Source of the DNA: Candidatus Gallimonas intestinigallinarum
GTDB lineage: Bacteria > Bacillota_A > Clostridia > Christensenellales > Borkfalkiaceae
Length of the DNA: 5,414 nt
Assembly: GCA_019116405.1 (NCBI GenBank)
Contig: DXBS01000035.1
Span: 1 to 5,414, forward strand
Reading direction: 5' to 3'
Made by a program: the position numbers and the translations under genes
Notes under the pieces: model-generated
Database searches by the model: none
What the model was told of the DNA's origin: nothing
What the model saw: the letters and a program-made list of their open reading frames with translations, nothing else
Part shown: positions 4,251 through 5,414 of the stretch, piece by piece
Layout: each line of letters starts with the position of its first letter
Numbering within the stretch: position 1 is the first letter of the stretch

Positions 4251-4276
4251 TAGATTTGGAGTCAGATTGGTAACGG

Positions 4277-4762
4277 CTATCCCGTAACCCGCTCGAAGGC
4301 GATGCGCTCGGTCCCGTCGTCCACGATGACGACGCCGCACGCGCGAAACCCGAGGGCGGTGAGCGCGCCGCGCATGGGCGCGTTGTCGCGGTGAGTGTCG
4401 ATGCGCAGATCGCCTGCAAACTGCGCGCAATAGTCCACGACCGTTTTCAGAAAGCCGCGCCGCGCCCCGCTGCTCGCCACGCGGTGGATGACGCCGTAGG
4501 CGCGGTTCTCCGTCATCCACATGCCGTCGATGGCGGCGTAGTTCTCCTCCGTGCCCACAAAGAACACGAACGCCCCGAGGAGCGCGTCCGTCTCCTTCAC
4601 AAGATACAGCCGTCCGCGCGCAATGTCCTCCTCGATGAGGGTACGGGGCGGGTAGCTGTCCTTCCACTGGTCAGAATTTCCCGCCGCCCGCATGCGTTCG
4701 CGCGCCGCGGCATATAGTGACTCCAGCGCGGGAAGATCGCGCATCGTTGCCTGAATGATCAT
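4277..4762 (-). CDS. GNAT-family N-acetyltransferase
   Basis: A 161-residue cytoplasmic enzyme expected to move an acetyl group from acetyl-CoA to an amine of an unknown small molecule or protein. The fold is readable: an N-terminal strand and helix pair with GNSDQW (28-33), the strand pair LYLVKETDALLGAFVFF (52-68), the acetyl-CoA loop and helix around HRVASSGARRGFLKTVVDYC (93-112), and the C-terminal LRIDTHRDNAPM...LGF block (119-139), where Asn and Leu-Gly-Phe are typical. The acetyl-CoA loop SSGARRGF departs from the strict Q/R-x-x-G-x-G/A form, as in the GNAT subgroup ending in a T/DERIAFE segment. The start is supported by GAGG (4770-4767) four bases upstream, overlapping the stop of the preceding 85-residue gene, which implies translational coupling. 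Confidence 0.9.
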   Translation of the reverse strand: MIIQATMRDLPALESLYAAARERMRAAGNSDQWKDSYPPRTLIEEDIARGRLYLVKETDALLGAFVFFVGTEENYAAIDGMWMTENRAYGVIHRVASSGARRGFLKTVVDYCAQFAGDLRIDTHRDNAPMRGALTALGFRACGVVIVDDGTERIAFERVTG

Positions 4763-4768
4763 ACTGCC

Positions 4769-5026
4769 TCACAGAATGTTTTCCAGCACCAGCCGATCGA
4801 AGGGGACCTCCTCCATGAAGTCGGACTTGCGGAAAATGACGTGGTTGAATTTTGCATAGTTGAAGATATGCGGCTTCAAAAGGACGGGCGTGGGGACGTC
4901 GAGCGCGTCGCAGATGTCCGCGAGATAGGTAAAGAACGCCGAATAGGTGAAGCGCTCCTCCTTTTCGTACGTCATCTGCCCGACGATATGCCCGTCCTTT
5001 ATGACCTTTGCCCAAATGCGAAACAT
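4769..5026 (-). CDS. Uncharacterised conserved-looking protein (85 aa)
   Basis: The 85-residue product starts MFRIWAKVIKDGHIV, a beta-strand-like opening, followed by a helical FFTYLADICDALDVPTPVLL segment and a C-terminal part rich in Phe and Asn (IFNYAKFNHVIF) ending in FDRLVLENIL. I associate this pattern with a family of short hypothetical proteins in Clostridia but can give no function. It is soluble, with no membrane segment. It is the first gene of an operon with the GNAT gene, six bases apart. A TATAAT (5038-5033) ends six bases before the ATG and no Shine-Dalgarno is present (ACGGGT), so the mRNA is predicted to be leaderless. Confidence 0.8.
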   Translation of the reverse strand: MFRIWAKVIKDGHIVGQMTYEKEERFTYSAFFTYLADICDALDVPTPVLLKPHIFNYAKFNHVIFRKSDFMEEVPFDRLVLENIL

Positions 5027-5032
5027 ACCCGT

Positions 5033-5061
5033 ATTATACGAAATTTCCCCGAAAAAAGCAA
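5033..5061 (-). promoter_or_regulatory. Promoter of the 85-residue protein and GNAT operon
   Basis: On the minus strand TATAAT (5038-5033) with TTGCTT (5061-5056) at 17 bp. The -35 matches only in its TTG. The predicted start point coincides with the ATG at 5026. It diverges from the Lrp/AsnC promoter, the two -35 boxes being only 6 bp apart, so a regulator bound here would affect both. Confidence 0.62.
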
Positions 5062-5067
5062 ATATAT

Positions 5068-5096
5068 TTGACTTGAAAAGCCGCGCGCGGTATAAT
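5068..5096 (+). promoter_or_regulatory. Sigma-A promoter of the Lrp/AsnC-family gene
   Basis: TTGACT (5068-5073), 17 bp, then a perfect TATAAT (5091-5096). Initiation near 5103 gives a leader of about 55 nt. That leader contains a small GC hairpin, GCCGCC-CGTC-GGCGGC (5112-5127), flanked by GCCC (5107-5110) and GGGC (5132-5135), before the ribosome site. Confidence 0.88.
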
Positions 5097-5157
5097 AGAA
5101 AACACAGCCCGGCCGCCCGTCGGCGGCAAATGGGCGCAAAAGGGAGGAAAGCACGCT

Positions 5158-5414
5158 ATGAACAAGCTGGAGCGGGACATTCTCGATATCCTTTCGGACG
5201 ACTGCCGCATGGACGCGGCGCAGATCGCCGTCATGCTGGGCGCGGACGAGGCGGAAGTCCGCAACGCCGTGCGCAACATGGAGAGCCGCGGCACGATCGT
5301 CAAATATACCGCCATCGCCAACCTCGACGAAGAGGAGGACGAGTGCGTGGAGGCGCTCATCGAAGTCAAGATCGCGCCCCGCAGCGGGTCGGGTTTTGAC
5401 GGCGTCGCCGAGGA
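5158..5414 (+). CDS. Lrp/AsnC-family transcriptional regulator, 5' part only
   Basis: 85 complete codons are present and the frame is open at the window edge, so the gene is cut by the window rather than truncated. Residues 4-47 form the AsnC-type helix-turn-helix (LERDILDILSDDCRMDAAQIAVMLG, with the recognition helix about 31-44). A linker strand GTIVKYTAIANLDE follows, and from about residue 64 the ligand-binding RAM domain begins (CVEALIEVKIAP). The SGFDGVAEE segment is typical of Clostridial members, which often sit before an aminotransferase; what follows here is not visible. The ATG is preceded by GGGAGG (5142-5147) at ten bases. These regulators usually sense amino acids and form octamers. 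It diverges from the 85-residue protein and GNAT operon. Confidence 0.9.
   Translation, partial: MNKLERDILDILSDDCRMDAAQIAVMLGADEAEVRNAVRNMESRGTIVKYTAIANLDEEEDECVEALIEVKIAPRSGSGFDGVAE

Noticed and set aside
4178..4273. 31-codon ORF on the plus strand in the candidate small RNA
   Set aside because: There is no good ribosome site, and half of the coding region is the terminator hairpin; it is kept only as an alternative explanation.

Overview
The window looks like chromosomal DNA from a GC-rich Firmicute, most likely in the class Clostridia. Third codon positions are strongly G/C. Promoters are textbook sigma-A type (TTGACA, 17 bp, TATAAT) sitting in AT-rich islands. Shine-Dalgarno sites are AGGAGG-like, and the families present (DUF4250, a QueT-type ECF S component, an Lrp/AsnC regulator with a GFDGVAEE segment) are typical of gut Clostridia. 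This placement is inferred from family content and base usage, not from a marker gene. I see no rRNA, tRNA, CRISPR array, transposase or phage gene.

Layout. Bases 1-549 hold no credible gene. They contain two copies of a roughly 130-bp GC-rich direct repeat and a dense run of perfect hairpins. A strong terminator (547-588, minus) closes a MarR-family regulator (656-1087, minus). A compact divergent promoter region separates it from a rightward unit: a DUF4250 protein (1205-1378), an unknown 70-residue acidic protein (1444-1656) and a YjjG-like HAD nucleotidase (1659-2366), closed by a 20-bp-stem terminator. Facing it is queT (2595-3218, minus), a queuosine-precursor transporter S component with its own promoter, a preQ1-I riboswitch and a terminator. 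Further right on the minus strand are a 69-residue membrane protein (3409-3618) and a small XRE-family repressor (3773-4054). An AT-rich divergent region follows, with a strong rightward promoter whose only apparent product is a short transcript of about 110 nt ending in a hairpin. A two-gene minus-strand operon encodes an unknown 85-residue protein (4769-5026) and a GNAT acetyltransferase (4277-4762). Divergent from it, an Lrp/AsnC regulator begins at 5158 and runs off the right edge.

How the parts fit. This is a set of small independent transcription units, three of them headed by regulators (MarR, XRE, Lrp), each divergent from another promoter and so possibly controlling it. The best-supported regulatory circuit is the preQ1 riboswitch over queT: the queuosine precursor would shut off translation of its own importer. 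Two genes (DUF4250 and the 85-residue protein) have a perfect TATAAT ending exactly 6 nt before the ATG, which predicts leaderless or nearly leaderless mRNAs. I found no obviously new multi-gene system. The most worthwhile leads are the leaderless starts, the candidate small RNA beside the XRE gene, the palindrome with DnaA-box-like halves at 1381-1413, and the 5' repeat region.
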